DNA of 6,791 bases from an uncultured Candidatus Saccharibacteria bacterium (GTDB lineage: Bacteria > Patescibacteriota > Saccharimonadia > Saccharimonadales > Saccharimonadaceae). The DNA is taken from NCBI GenBank assembly GCA_937919305.1, contig CALFQW010000063.1, positions 1 through 6,791 on the forward strand. Reading direction: 5' to 3'. A program made the position numbers and the translations under genes. Under the pieces are notes generated by a model. That model searched no databases. It was given only the letters and a program-made list of their open reading frames with translations, and had not been told where the DNA came from. Shown here one piece after another: positions 1 to 5,685 of this stretch (its first letter is position 1; every line of letters starts with the position of its first letter).

Positions 1-1416
1 ATCATCAGTAAATGCAGATGCACGACCAGTATTTACGGACGAAAGTTTTGTAGCATTCACCGCTTTAGCTGATGAGGCTTTGTCATTAGACGCGATGATA
101 ACGAGATTTTGAACCTGTTCGTCCGGGATATCTTCGTACACTTTCAGTACGTCAACGTGCGCAAATTGTGACCGGTACGTAGCCGTCACAGCATCAAGAT
201 AATCATTTTGCTCAACAGCAGCAATGAGATTTACAGCAACGATCCCGTTCTGAGTGATACTGCGCTTCATCTTCTCGACGGCCTGGGTTGTCATGAGCTG
301 GTAGGGAGGAGTTCGAGAAGAAAAAGCATCCACGAATAAGACGTTGTTTTTCGGCCCATCGCCGGGCAGTTGGTTCAGATAAGCCCTCCCGTCTTCGACA
401 ACGATATCGAGATTGTCTGGTCGAACGTGGCCAAAATACCGCTCTGCAATCTCTTCAAGACGTGGATCTATCTCAACTGCGACAACTTCTGCATCCGGAA
501 ATTCATTTGCGACAGCTCGTGGAAACGTAAAGATACCGCCGCCTATGACGGTTAGCCGATCAATCTCTTTGTCGTCGAGTGTGCTACGAAATGCTTTGAG
601 ATACTGGAATACGAGTTCATCGGGCTTATCTACATACTGCCCAGACTGTGCTGTATCGGGGTCAGTTATGAGGTATCGAACTTTTTGATCTCCGGGTACA
701 TCAACTATTTGGTATCTCGCATACGACGTATCAATATCTCCGACAACATCGCCCTGAGTCGATCTGTTTAGCATAAAGAAGCTGAGCGCTATAATCCCGG
801 CAAGGATCAGTCGTATGCCTACAAACCCTCTCGTCGAAATAGCAACTGTCAACGCAAGTAGCGCTCCGGTCACCAGCACACTCAGGGTTGTATTGCCTAG
901 CCAGGCTACGAGCCAGTAGCCCGTGGCAAACGTACCGATGATGCTTCCCACAGTACCGGCTGCATACAGTCGCCCTATGGACGCGCCGACATGTTTTGAC
1001 TTCATCAATCTTAGCTTTGCCACATATGGTGACACCACCCCCAAGAGAGCAGCCGGTATGGCGAACAAGACAATAGAGACCATGACCGCCGAAAGTCGAA
1101 CGTCTATACCGCTACCAGTCAAAATCGTTAAAACTGAATCACGAACGAAGAGCATCAGTAACAGTGCACAGACCGCTATCGTCACTATCTTCATCAGTTT
1201 TTCGTCAGATGGGTGATCATCCGCAAGTCGACCACCATAGTAGTTTCCGATAGACAGTGCCGCCAAAATAACACCGATCAGCGCTGTCCATACATACATC
1301 GATGTTCCCAAATACGGTGCAACTATACGCGCACCAACCAGTTCAATAACCATCACCAGCGCTCCGGCAACACCGACGATCAGCTCATAGCGATATTTCA
1401 GATATAAATTTCTCAT
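1..1416 (-). CDS. Membrane-anchored spermidine synthase-like protein (fused MFS-like/SpeE-like), 3' end cut by window
   Basis: Open for 472 codons from ATG at 1416 to the left edge without a stop, so the C-terminus is missing. Residues 10-216 are hydrophobic with about seven predicted membrane segments. Residues 25-66 carry the hallmark of the fused transporter-like/spermidine synthase family (ELVGARIVAPYLG, W43, GNYYGGRLAD). From about residue 225 a Rossmann-fold aminopropyltransferase-like domain follows: glycine-rich VIGGG (290-294), acidic VEIDP (314-318), EDGR (341-344) and VDAFSS (362-367). In classical spermidine synthase the polyamine pocket has DExxYHE and DSSDP; here these read DELVFQY (266-272) and DAFSSRTPP, so catalysis on putrescine is uncertain. 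The start overlaps the NUDIX stop as ATGA and lacks a clear Shine-Dalgarno, which suggests translational coupling. Family assignment is confident; substrate is not. Confidence 0.87.
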   Translation of the reverse strand, partial: MRNLYLKYRYELIVGVAGALVMVIELVGARIVAPYLGTSMYVWTALIGVILAALSIGNYYGGRLADDHPSDEKLMKIVTIAVCALLLMLFVRDSVLTILTGSGIDVRLSAVMVSIVLFAIPAALLGVVSPYVAKLRLMKSKHVGASIGRLYAAGTVGSIIGTFATGYWLVAWLGNTTLSVLVTGALLALTVAISTRGFVGIRLILAGIIALSFFMLNRSTQGDVVGDIDTSYARYQIVDVPGDQKVRYLITDPDTAQSGQYVDKPDELVFQYLKAFRSTLDDKEIDRLTVIGGGIFTFPRAVANEFPDAEVVAVEIDPRLEEIAERYFGHVRPDNLDIVVEDGRAYLNQLPGDGPKNNVLFVDAFSSRTPPYQLMTTQAVEKMKRSITQNGIVAVNLIAAVEQNDYLDAVTATYRSQFAHVDVLKVYEDIPDEQVQNLVIIASNDKASSAKAVNATKLSSVNTGRASAFTDD

Positions 1417-1847
1417 GTCTTAATGATAGCGCGCTTTTTATTCATTGTTTGCCAGTATTCGTATATACGTTTTTCAGCGCTATCGTCAGCATCTTTGAAA
1501 TCAAGTGGTCTAATAAAGGCTACCTCGTCACTATCTCTACCTGCTGCGAAAGACATGTGTTTTGGTTTTACATAGAAAACTAGTCTCATCTGCATGGCAT
1601 CAATGCGCTTTAGTTGTACTGGTTCATCAAAATCGATCAAGTTGTATTCAAACTCACCTGTCATTTGAGCCTCTTCAGCCAACTCTCGCGCTAACGCATC
1701 TCGTACACTTTCTTTGGCATCTATACCGCCACCCGGTAGATCCCAGTAAGTTCGGCCAGACTCCTTTACCGCCAGTATTTTACCTGCATCGTTCACTATT
1801 AAGGCTTTTACAGATATTCGGAATAAATAGTCGGTTGGCACATTCAC
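1413..1847 (-). CDS. NUDIX hydrolase
   Basis: A 144-residue single-domain NUDIX protein that would hydrolyse a nucleoside-diphosphate-linked substrate, possibly a damaged nucleotide. The NUDIX box spans residues 40-62: G40, five residues, E46, seven residues, then REL (54-56) and EE (58-59), which bind the metal. The usual glycine near the end of the box is Gln61. It is preceded by the typical YWDLPGGG. Length is normal for a stand-alone member. The start is GTG at 1847; an ATG at 1855 is out of frame and stops after four codons. An extended -10 (TGCTATGAT) ends six bases before the GTG and no Shine-Dalgarno is visible, so the mRNA may be leaderless. It overlaps the downstream spermidine-synthase-like gene by 4 nt. 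The substrate cannot be told from sequence. Confidence 0.9.
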   Translation of the reverse strand: MNVPTDYLFRISVKALIVNDAGKILAVKESGRTYWDLPGGGIDAKESVRDALARELAEEAQMTGEFEYNLIDFDEPVQLKRIDAMQMRLVFYVKPKHMSFAAGRDSDEVAFIRPLDFKDADDSAEKRIYEYWQTMNKKRAIIKT

Positions 1848-1853
1848 TTCAAC

Positions 1854-1862
1854 ATCATAGCA
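1854..1862 (-). promoter_or_regulatory. Extended -10 promoter of the NUDIX gene
   Basis: On the minus strand TGC-TATGAT (1862 to 1854) is an extended -10 element with no good -35. Six bases separate it from the GTG start, so the expected transcription start falls on or next to the start codon. It lies between the tRNA terminator hairpin and the gene, where a new promoter would be needed. Confidence 0.5.
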
Positions 1863-1894
1863 AAACGAAAAACGAAGCTCTACTGGCTTCGTTT
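1861..1894 (-). terminator. Intrinsic terminator after the tRNA-Ser pair
   Basis: A perfect 9-bp inverted repeat (1870-1878 with 1886-1894, arm AAACGAAGC, 7-nt loop). Read on the minus strand it is followed by a T-rich tail (TTCGTTTTG). It sits 12 nt after the CCA end of tRNA-Ser(GCT), so it should end the tRNA transcript before the NUDIX gene. Confidence 0.8.
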
Positions 1895-1905
1895 ATCACA
1901 TACAC

Positions 1906-1998
1906 TGGCGGAGGAGGGGAGATTCGAACTCCCGCTCCAGGTCTCCCCGGACTAACGATTTAGCAAACCGTCCCCTTCAGCCACTTGGGTACTCCTCC
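1906..1998 (-). tRNA. tRNA-Ser (GCT anticodon)
   Basis: The minus strand folds as a 93-nt class II tRNA. The acceptor arm GGAGGAG pairs with CTCCTCC, with G as discriminator and an encoded CCA (1908-1906). The anticodon stem ACGGT/ATCGT encloses loop TTGCTAA, placing anticodon GCT at 1964-1962, which reads AGC/AGU serine codons. A long variable arm and a TTCGAATC T-loop are present, as expected for serine tRNA. It lies 3 nt after the second serine tRNA and shares its transcript and terminator. Confidence 0.96.
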
Positions 1999-2001
1999 AC
2001 A

Positions 2002-2091
<90 letters not shown>

Positions 2092-2111
2092 ATGTTGATG
2101 ACAACTGCATA

Positions 2112-2117
2112 ATTTTA
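2112..2117 (-). promoter_or_regulatory. Possible -10 box for the tRNA-Ser pair
   Basis: TAAAAT on the minus strand, about 20 nt before the tRNA 5' end, in the short AT-rich gap after comF. Any -35 would lie inside the 3' end of comF and none is convincing. Read-through from comF is the alternative. Confidence 0.35.
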
Positions 2118-2129
2118 TCAGAGGTGAGG

Positions 2130-2798
2130 CTACTCGTCGAGCATTTGTCTCGCAACTATGGCCACATATACCTGCTCAGCACCGTTTTCGAGCAGTTTTT
2201 TTGTACAAACGTCGACAGTCGCACCGGTCGTATATATATCGTCGATGAGTAGCACTTTATTAGGAACCTTACCTCTCACGAACAGCCCTTTCGACGCCTG
2301 TAGGAGTCTTTCTTTTCGATTCAGATAGTGCTGAGTGGTGCTGCCTGTTTTTCCAAGTGCTCGGATATACGGTAAACCCCGTCGGCTCGAGAGTGATCGT
2401 GCAATATAATCCGTATGGTCGATTCCTCTGGAGCGAACGTGGGCGGTGGCAGTAGGGACGGGCACGATAGTGAAGTCTCCGGTTATTTCAGGCAGTGCAT
2501 GGTCGAGTATATCGGTGATATGAGCTCCTGCTTCTCTTGCCGAATGAAATTTATAACTATCGATCAATGATCTCAGCACCCCAGAACGCTCACTAGCACA
2601 CCATGCATTATCATACTGAACCGAAGCAGCACACTTCCTGCACAGATTGGTGGGTGAAGTGGGCGTGAGGCAGCGCAGACACTGACTATTCGGCTCCGAT
2701 ATGATGTCGTATTTACATGTCTCACATAGCAAAGTACCCGTTCTATCGCATCCTAAACAGATGTGTGGCGCGAATATCGATAGAAGTGGGTCGAGCAT
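2130..2798 (-). CDS. comF: ComF family protein (competence-associated phosphoribosyltransferase-fold)
   Basis: A 222-residue protein with full ComF/GntX architecture. The N-terminal part has four CxxC motifs (C14/C17, C25/C28, C40/C43, C53/C56), consistent with two zinc-binding knuckles. YKF (82-84), VPVP (112-115) and RGIDHTDYIA (124-133) follow as the ComF core. Q156, L159 and KER (162-164) match the conserved helix. The PRPP-binding-type loop is VLLIDDIYTTGAT (182-194). ComF is a cytosolic protein needed for natural transformation, where it acts on incoming single-stranded DNA with helicase and recombination partners; its chemistry is poorly defined. Length is typical and the gene is complete. 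ATG at 2798 is the only good start; AGGA lies about 15 nt upstream, a weak ribosome site. It is divergent from hsp20 and followed by the serine tRNAs. Confidence 0.93.
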   Translation of the reverse strand: MLDPLLSIFAPHICLGCDRTGTLLCETCKYDIISEPNSQCLRCLTPTSPTNLCRKCAASVQYDNAWCASERSGVLRSLIDSYKFHSAREAGAHITDILDHALPEITGDFTIVPVPTATAHVRSRGIDHTDYIARSLSSRRGLPYIRALGKTGSTTQHYLNRKERLLQASKGLFVRGKVPNKVLLIDDIYTTGATVDVCTKKLLENGAEQVYVAIVARQMLDE

Positions 2799-2823
2799 TG
2801 TAGTTTTTACGTTTCCTGAGGCT

Positions 2824-2832
2824 ATTATTGCA
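2824..2832 (-). promoter_or_regulatory. Possible extended -10 promoter of comF
   Basis: TGC-AATAAT on the minus strand, 25 nt before the comF ATG, in the 102-bp region shared with divergent hsp20. No -35 at proper spacing, so it would depend on the extended TG. Confidence 0.35.
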
Positions 2833-2851
2833 GATTTTTGACAATACAGGC

Positions 2852-2857
2852 TATACT
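2852..2857 (+). promoter_or_regulatory. Possible -10 box of hsp20
   Basis: TATACT on the plus strand, 43 nt before the hsp20 ATG, with a poor -35 candidate TTGCAG 18 nt upstream. A perfect TTGACA at 2838-2843 is only 8 nt away, too close to pair with it. No CIRCE-type inverted repeat is present. Confidence 0.4.
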
Positions 2858-2900
2858 ATGTGGGACATAGGTCACAAGCCTAGAAAGTGGAGGAGTATTC

Positions 2901-3374
2901 ATGGCACGAGGACAAAAGCAAAACGACGACCTTCTGATGGAAGATGAGCTAGCTGCTGCATTCTTGAACGAAGAATCAACAGTCGAAGAAAACACTAGCG
3001 AAGCGACAGCTCAACAATCAGCTGATGACAGTTGGGAAGAAGACGGCGTCGTAGGACAGTTAGCAGTAGATGTGTACGAGACAGACGAGCGGCTCGTCGT
3101 AAAAGCTCGCACCGCAGGAGTTAACAAGTCAGACCTGGATGTCAGCATATCTGATGGCATACTCACAATCTCTGGTACGCTCAGCAGCGGGGACGACTCA
3201 GCTGCATCGCAGTGGCACATCCAAGAGTGTTACTGGGGCGAATTCAGCCGTACTCTCGCGCTTCCTGTTGCCGTTAAAGAAGACGAGGTTGAGGCAGTTC
3301 TGAAAGATGGTGTCCTCGCTATCAGCTTTACAAAGGTAAAGCAGGAACAAGCTCGCAAGATCGAAATCCAGTAG
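2901..3374 (+). CDS. Small heat-shock protein, Hsp20/alpha-crystallin family
   Basis: A 157-residue ATP-independent holdase chaperone. An acidic, Ser/Thr/Gln-rich and probably disordered arm covers residues 1-48. The alpha-crystallin domain covers about 51-146: LAVDVYETDERLVVKA gives the first strands, ISDGILTISG (83-92) the middle, and GEFSRTLALPVAV (113-125) and LKDGVLAISF (134-143) are the family's most conserved parts. The C-terminal IEI (154-156) is the IxI anchor used in oligomer assembly. A strong Shine-Dalgarno GGAGGAG (2889-2895) stands 5 nt before ATG 2901. The gene is monocistronic and closed by a terminator. It is divergent from comF and converges on the pilin genes. No heat-shock operator is recognisable. 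The N-terminal arm lacks the usual W-P motif of many bacterial Hsp20 proteins. Confidence 0.93.
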   Translation: MARGQKQNDDLLMEDELAAAFLNEESTVEENTSEATAQQSADDSWEEDGVVGQLAVDVYETDERLVVKARTAGVNKSDLDVSISDGILTISGTLSSGDDSAASQWHIQECYWGEFSRTLALPVAVKEDEVEAVLKDGVLAISFTKVKQEQARKIEIQ

Positions 3375-3397
3375 ACTACTGGTACTGAATGATGTAG

Positions 3398-3430
3398 AAA
3401 CCCGCTGATATCCAGCGGGTTTTGTTGTTG
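3398..3430 (+). terminator. Intrinsic terminator of hsp20
   Basis: A perfect 9-bp GC-rich stem (3398-3406 with 3414-3422, arm AAACCCGCT, 7-nt loop) followed by the T-rich run TTTTGTTGTTG on the plus strand. It lies 24 nt after the hsp20 stop. The other strand has only TTT after the stem, so it may also act weakly on the converging pilin transcript. Confidence 0.9.
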
Positions 3431-3458
3431 TCCATGAAATCAAGCTGTTAGATCTGCT

Positions 3459-3476
3459 CTAAGCGTAAAAGCTTAG
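3459..3476 (-). terminator. Weak hairpin at the 3' end of pilin A
   Basis: A 6-bp inverted repeat (CTAAGC at 3459-3464, GCTTAG at 3471-3476, 6-nt loop) whose upstream arm contains the TAA stop of the last pilin gene. It lacks a T-tract on the minus strand, so it may only protect the 3' end; the hsp20 hairpin further on may finish termination. Confidence 0.35.
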
Positions 3477-3892
3477 GCAGCATTCGCGCCTACCAGTGCC
3501 TGTGTAATGAAGTTCACTGCAGCGTAAGCCAGAAAGGCCACTACTATACCAACTATTGCGTATAAGATAGTGTTTTTGGCACCGGTTACCTGCGCCTGAT
3601 CACCGCCAGAGATCACGTAGCGGATACCGCCGATAATGAGCATGATGACGCTTATAGCACCAACGAGGAAGAGAAGGATGTTGGTGACGCGGCTGAATAT
3701 GCTGTTTTCTCCGCCAAACAGATCGGAAGGCTGTTCTGTGCCACGCGCACAGTCAGCACCCGTACTGATAGAAAGGTTTGTTGTGTCACACGCAGCGGCT
3801 GCGTTGCCAGAGAACAGCATGGTTGCAAGCAGCACTGAAGCGCTTATTAGAACTAAGGTTGATATACTTGCCAAAATTGATCTTTGCATCAT
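3473..3892 (-). CDS. VirB2/TrbC-like pilin subunit A (last of the array)
   Basis: A small secreted two-helix protein, 139 residues from the chosen start. It has a signal peptide (residues 1-34, ending NAAAA before C35), a short extracytoplasmic segment with C35 and C48, membrane helix 1 (about 67-90), the polar turn RYVISGGDQAQVTGAKN, and helix 2 (about 109-130). This is the layout of VirB2/TrbC pilins of type IV secretion systems. An upstream in-frame ATG at 3910 would add six residues, but that codon lies in the promoter: TATAAT is at 3904-3899. The ATG at 3892 stands six bases after TATAAT with no Shine-Dalgarno, so a leaderless start at 3892 is preferred; ATG 3889 is also possible. It is about 81% identical to pilin B over 96 residues, pointing to recent tandem duplication. 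Polymer formation is inferred from the family. Confidence 0.87.
   Translation of the reverse strand: MMQRSILASISTLVLISASVLLATMLFSGNAAAACDTTNLSISTGADCARGTEQPSDLFGGENSIFSRVTNILLFLVGAISVIMLIIGGIRYVISGGDQAQVTGAKNTILYAIVGIVVAFLAYAAVNFITQALVGANAA
3503..3790 (-). repeat. Copy 1 of intragenic tandem duplication (pilin A)
   Basis: This segment aligns without gaps to 4008-4295 at a constant offset of 505 bp. Long blocks such as AGGAAGAGAAGGATGTTGG and GATCACGTAGCGGATACC are identical. Signal-peptide and promoter regions outside the segment do not match. Confidence 0.85.
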
Positions 3893-3898
3893 AATTTT

Positions 3899-3927
3899 AT
3901 TATACCACATATATTTATTTTTTACAA
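3899..3927 (-). promoter_or_regulatory. Promoter of pilin A, leaderless type
   Basis: On the minus strand TTGTAA (3927-3922), a 17-bp spacer ending in TG-G, then a consensus TATAAT (3904-3899). Six bases later comes ATG 3892, so the expected start of transcription coincides with the start codon. The -35 box touches the tail of the preceding terminator hairpin. Confidence 0.7.
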
Positions 3928-3954
3928 TAATAGCCCGGAGCTTGCCGGGCTATT
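3921..3954 (-). terminator. Terminator between pilin B and pilin A
   Basis: A perfect 10-bp stem (3929-3938 with 3945-3954, arm AATAGCCCGG, 6-nt loop) lies 20 nt after the pilin B stop. On the minus strand it is followed by ATTGTAAA, only moderately T-rich, so termination may be partial. It separates the two duplicate pilin genes into different transcripts. Confidence 0.75.
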
Positions 3955-3974
3955 CAGGCTTATTTCATAGAGGA

Positions 3975-4391
3975 CTATAGTCCGCCGCCGCCGGTCTGGA
4001 ACTGATCTGTGATAAAGCTTACTGCTGCGAAGGCAAGGAATGCTACCACGATACCAACGATAGCATAGAGGATGGTATTTTTTGCGCTCGTTACTTGCGC
4101 CTGGTCACCACCAGAGATCACGTAGCGGATACCACCAACGATAAGCATGATGACACTGACTGCACCAACGAGGAAGAGAAGGATGTTGGTGACTGTGCGG
4201 AAGATGCTACCCTCACCACCGAATAGATTGCTAGGTGTTCCTCGACCCTGCGCACAGTCGGCACCTGAGGCAATGCTCAAGTTATTCTGATTACAGCCAG
4301 CGTGAGCAGGTGTTGCAACGATACTCAAGCCTAGGAGCAATGCTGGTATGACGAGCAAGCCTTGGCTGATTTTTTTGATGATATTTTTCAT
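3975..4391 (-). CDS. VirB2/TrbC-like pilin subunit B
   Basis: A 138-residue secreted two-helix protein, near twin of pilin A. The signal peptide is residues 1-31, with KK at 6-7 and ATPAHA before the cut. The mature N-terminus holds C33 and C46, twelve residues apart as in A and D. Helix 1 is about 65-88, the turn RYVISGGDQAQVTSAKN, and helix 2 about 107-128. The tail ends in GGGGL, unlike A's QALVGANAA. ATG 4391 has a strong Shine-Dalgarno AAGGAG (4403-4398) six bases upstream and its own promoter, so unlike A it is translated from a leadered mRNA. It lies 85 nt after the stop of pilin C, outside the packed operon. It is probably a surface pilin or membrane subunit of a type IV secretion-like apparatus; no function is proven. 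Confidence 0.9.
   Translation of the reverse strand: MKNIIKKISQGLLVIPALLLGLSIVATPAHAGCNQNNLSIASGADCAQGRGTPSNLFGGEGSIFRTVTNILLFLVGAVSVIMLIVGGIRYVISGGDQAQVTSAKNTILYAIVGIVVAFLAFAAVSFITDQFQTGGGGL
4008..4295 (-). repeat. Copy 2 of intragenic tandem duplication (pilin B)
   Basis: Partner of 3503-3790 at an offset of 505 bp, covering the codons from the first mature cysteine to the end of helix 2. About 81% of encoded residues are identical by hand count, and substitutions gather in the exposed N-terminal part. Confidence 0.85.
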
Positions 4392-4427
4392 TGTTTTCTC
4401 CTTATATTGCTGTGTGAATACTCTTAG

Positions 4428-4456
4428 TTTATACCAGAAATCCTATGAAGTTAAAA
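4428..4456 (-). promoter_or_regulatory. Promoter of pilin B
   Basis: On the minus strand TGG-TATAAA (extended -10, hexamer 4433-4428) with a weak TTTTAA (4456-4451) 17 bp upstream. It gives a leader of about 30 nt that includes the AAGGAG ribosome site. The -35 overlaps the weak hairpin that follows pilin C. Confidence 0.55.
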
Positions 4457-4473
4457 GTACTAGTGCCTATACT
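4456..4473 (-). terminator. Possible weak terminator after pilin C
   Basis: On the minus strand AGTA-TAG, loop GCA, CTA-G-TACT forms a seven-pair stem with one bulged G, followed by TTTAA. It lies just after the pilin C stop. It is AT-rich and weak, so read-through into pilin B is plausible. Confidence 0.3.
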
Positions 4474-4476
4474 TCA

Positions 4477-4959
4477 TCATGCCGCCTGTCCGAGCCCAAA
4501 TATAACCCAGTTGACGAGGGCGTAGGCTAGAAACGCCACAACAACTCCAACGACGGCGTAAATGACGGTTTCTCGAGCGGCTTTCGTCGAGCCTGCGTCG
4601 CCCGCTGATGTAACAAACCTTATAGCACCGATGATGATAGCGAGCACAGCTATAGCACCCACGAGAAAGAGAATAATGTTGATAACGTTACGAAATATAG
4701 TAGTGAAATCGCTCGCTCTATTTCCAGCGCTATTACCGCCAACTTCGTCAAGGCCATTTTGAACTGAGTTAACGTTAGTGTTCGCAGTAGGGTTAACAAC
4801 CGGCCCTCCGGGACCTGGGTCCGGGGCAGCTGAAACGTTGGATTGCGCAGCCGGCGTCAATGCATACGCAGTAGCAACTAAAATGACCAGGAGCGCCCTT
4901 AACAATAAGAGTCTTGTCCTAGACATGAGATTAACGATTGATGAAGATTCCAGCACCAT
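4477..4959 (-). CDS. VirB2/TrbC-like pilin subunit C
   Basis: At 160 residues the longest member. A hydrophobic signal sequence (about 13-36) follows a longer N-region, with likely cleavage near NVSAA (41-45). Residues 46-84 form a Pro/Gly/Asn-rich linker with no cysteine, unlike A, B, D, F and G. Helix 1 is about 92-115, the turn RFVTSAGDAGSTKAARE, and helix 2 about 132-154. It is about 63% identical to D over the 65-residue two-helix core. ATG 4959 lies 4 nt after the TAA of D; a GAGGAG (4977-4972) is 12 nt upstream, a rather wide spacing. An internal ATG at 4926 would give a more ordinary signal peptide but has no ribosome site. It is the last gene of the five-gene operon and probably a distinct minor subunit. 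Confidence 0.88.
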   Translation of the reverse strand: MVLESSSIVNLMSRTRLLLLRALLVILVATAYALTPAAQSNVSAAPDPGPGGPVVNPTANTNVNSVQNGLDEVGGNSAGNRASDFTTIFRNVINIILFLVGAIAVLAIIIGAIRFVTSAGDAGSTKAARETVIYAVVGVVVAFLAYALVNWVIFGLGQAA

Positions 4960-4963
4960 AACT

Positions 4964-5377
4964 TTAAGCTACTCCTCTTAGTACAAAGTTTACCAGGGCG
5001 AACGATAGCACGGCTACAACCAAGCCGACAACTGCATAGAGTATAGTGTCCCGTGCGCCTTTGGTTTGGCTGCCGTCACCCCCTGACGTTGTGTAGCGTA
5101 TAGCGCCGATTATGATAGCTATAACGGCAATAATTCCAATAAAGGTAAGCATGAGGTTGATAACATTTCTGAGTAATTTGTAGACGCTATCTCCTTGACC
5201 GGAGCAAACTTCGTTAGCGGCTTCGCTGTTATCCGGATTGTCGCACGCCGGTAGGACGTCAATAGCGCTAGCAGGTACCGAAGGAGCAAAAGCGACGAAA
5301 AGAATGCTTGAAACTGTAACCAATGTAAATACGGTTTTGTTTATGATTGTATGCATATTTTTCATTATATCTAACAT
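4964..5377 (-). CDS. VirB2/TrbC-like pilin subunit D
   Basis: A 137-residue secreted two-helix protein. The signal peptide is residues 1-38, with VPASA before the probable cut. C45 and C58 lie in the short mature N-terminal part with twelve residues between, the same spacing as in A and B. Helix 1 is about 70-94, the turn RYTTSGGDGSQTKGARD, and helix 2 about 111-133. ATG 5377 is served by AGGTAGGA, which overlaps the TAG stop of E; the gap to E is 8 nt, so the two are translationally linked. Its closest relative in the window is C. The basic residues in the turn (K106, R109) match those of the other copies, consistent with a cytoplasmic loop, a topology inferred from VirB2. Confidence 0.9.
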   Translation of the reverse strand: MLDIMKNMHTIINKTVFTLVTVSSILFVAFAPSVPASAIDVLPACDNPDNSEAANEVCSGQGDSVYKLLRNVINLMLTFIGIIAVIAIIIGAIRYTTSGGDGSQTKGARDTILYAVVGLVVAVLSFALVNFVLRGVA

Positions 5378-5385
5378 GTATTATC

Positions 5386-5685
5386 CTACCTAAACGCTTC
5401 GCCTGCAACTAGCTGCACTATCGCAAATGCCATCATCGTTATAACGAGGCCTACTATCGCATAAATTATTGTACCTTTTGCTTTCTCTACATCGCCTGGG
5501 TTACCTTGGCTGATGACGTATTTGTACCCACCGATAATAATAAATATGACCGACACAACGCCAGCGATCCCGAGAATAGCTGCGTAAACACTACCGACAA
5601 CCGTATTCGTAAGCTCTACATCAGGAATACCCGAGTCGGCTCTGTTTAAAAGCTTCACTGCCAGGTATCTGAGCGAGTCCATCAT
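5386..5685 (-). CDS. VirB2/TrbC-like membrane protein E without a cleavable signal peptide
   Basis: At 99 residues the shortest member, with the two-helix core but no signal peptide. Residues 1-25 are mixed and partly amphipathic (MMDSLRYLAVKLLNRADS), helix 1 spans about 30-53, the turn KYVISQGNPGDVEKAKG follows, and helix 2 spans about 72-95. There are no cysteines. The GxxKYxxSQGxPG pattern is closer to F than to A-D. ATG 5685 overlaps the TGA of F by 4 nt (ATGA); ATG 5682 would also work. The only nearby ribosome-like sequence is a weak GGGTG, so reinitiation after F is likely. It may insert directly as an unprocessed membrane subunit or platform piece. I found no alternative upstream start that would restore a signal sequence, because the region upstream is coding sequence of F. 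Confidence 0.88.
   Translation of the reverse strand: MMDSLRYLAVKLLNRADSGIPDVELTNTVVGSVYAAILGIAGVVSVIFIIIGGYKYVISQGNPGDVEKAKGTIIYAIVGLVITMMAFAIVQLVAGEAFR

Noticed and set aside
370..1407. Several plus-strand open frames (370-555, 413-688, 923-1216, 1213-1407)
   Set aside because: All are antisense to one continuous frame with strong family motifs; none has a ribosome site or recognisable domain.
1562..1963. Plus-strand 133-codon open frame antisense to the NUDIX gene and tRNA-Ser
   Set aside because: It is antisense to a clear NUDIX gene, and its C-terminus (GGGGEIRTPAPG) is the familiar false translation of a reversed serine tRNA.
2838..2843. Perfect TTGACA upstream of hsp20 as a -35 box
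   Set aside because: No acceptable -10 lies 16-19 bp downstream; the nearest TATACT is only 8 bp away.
3011..3443. Minus-strand open frames opposite hsp20
   Set aside because: They are shadows of a confidently identified Hsp20 gene, and one runs across its terminator.
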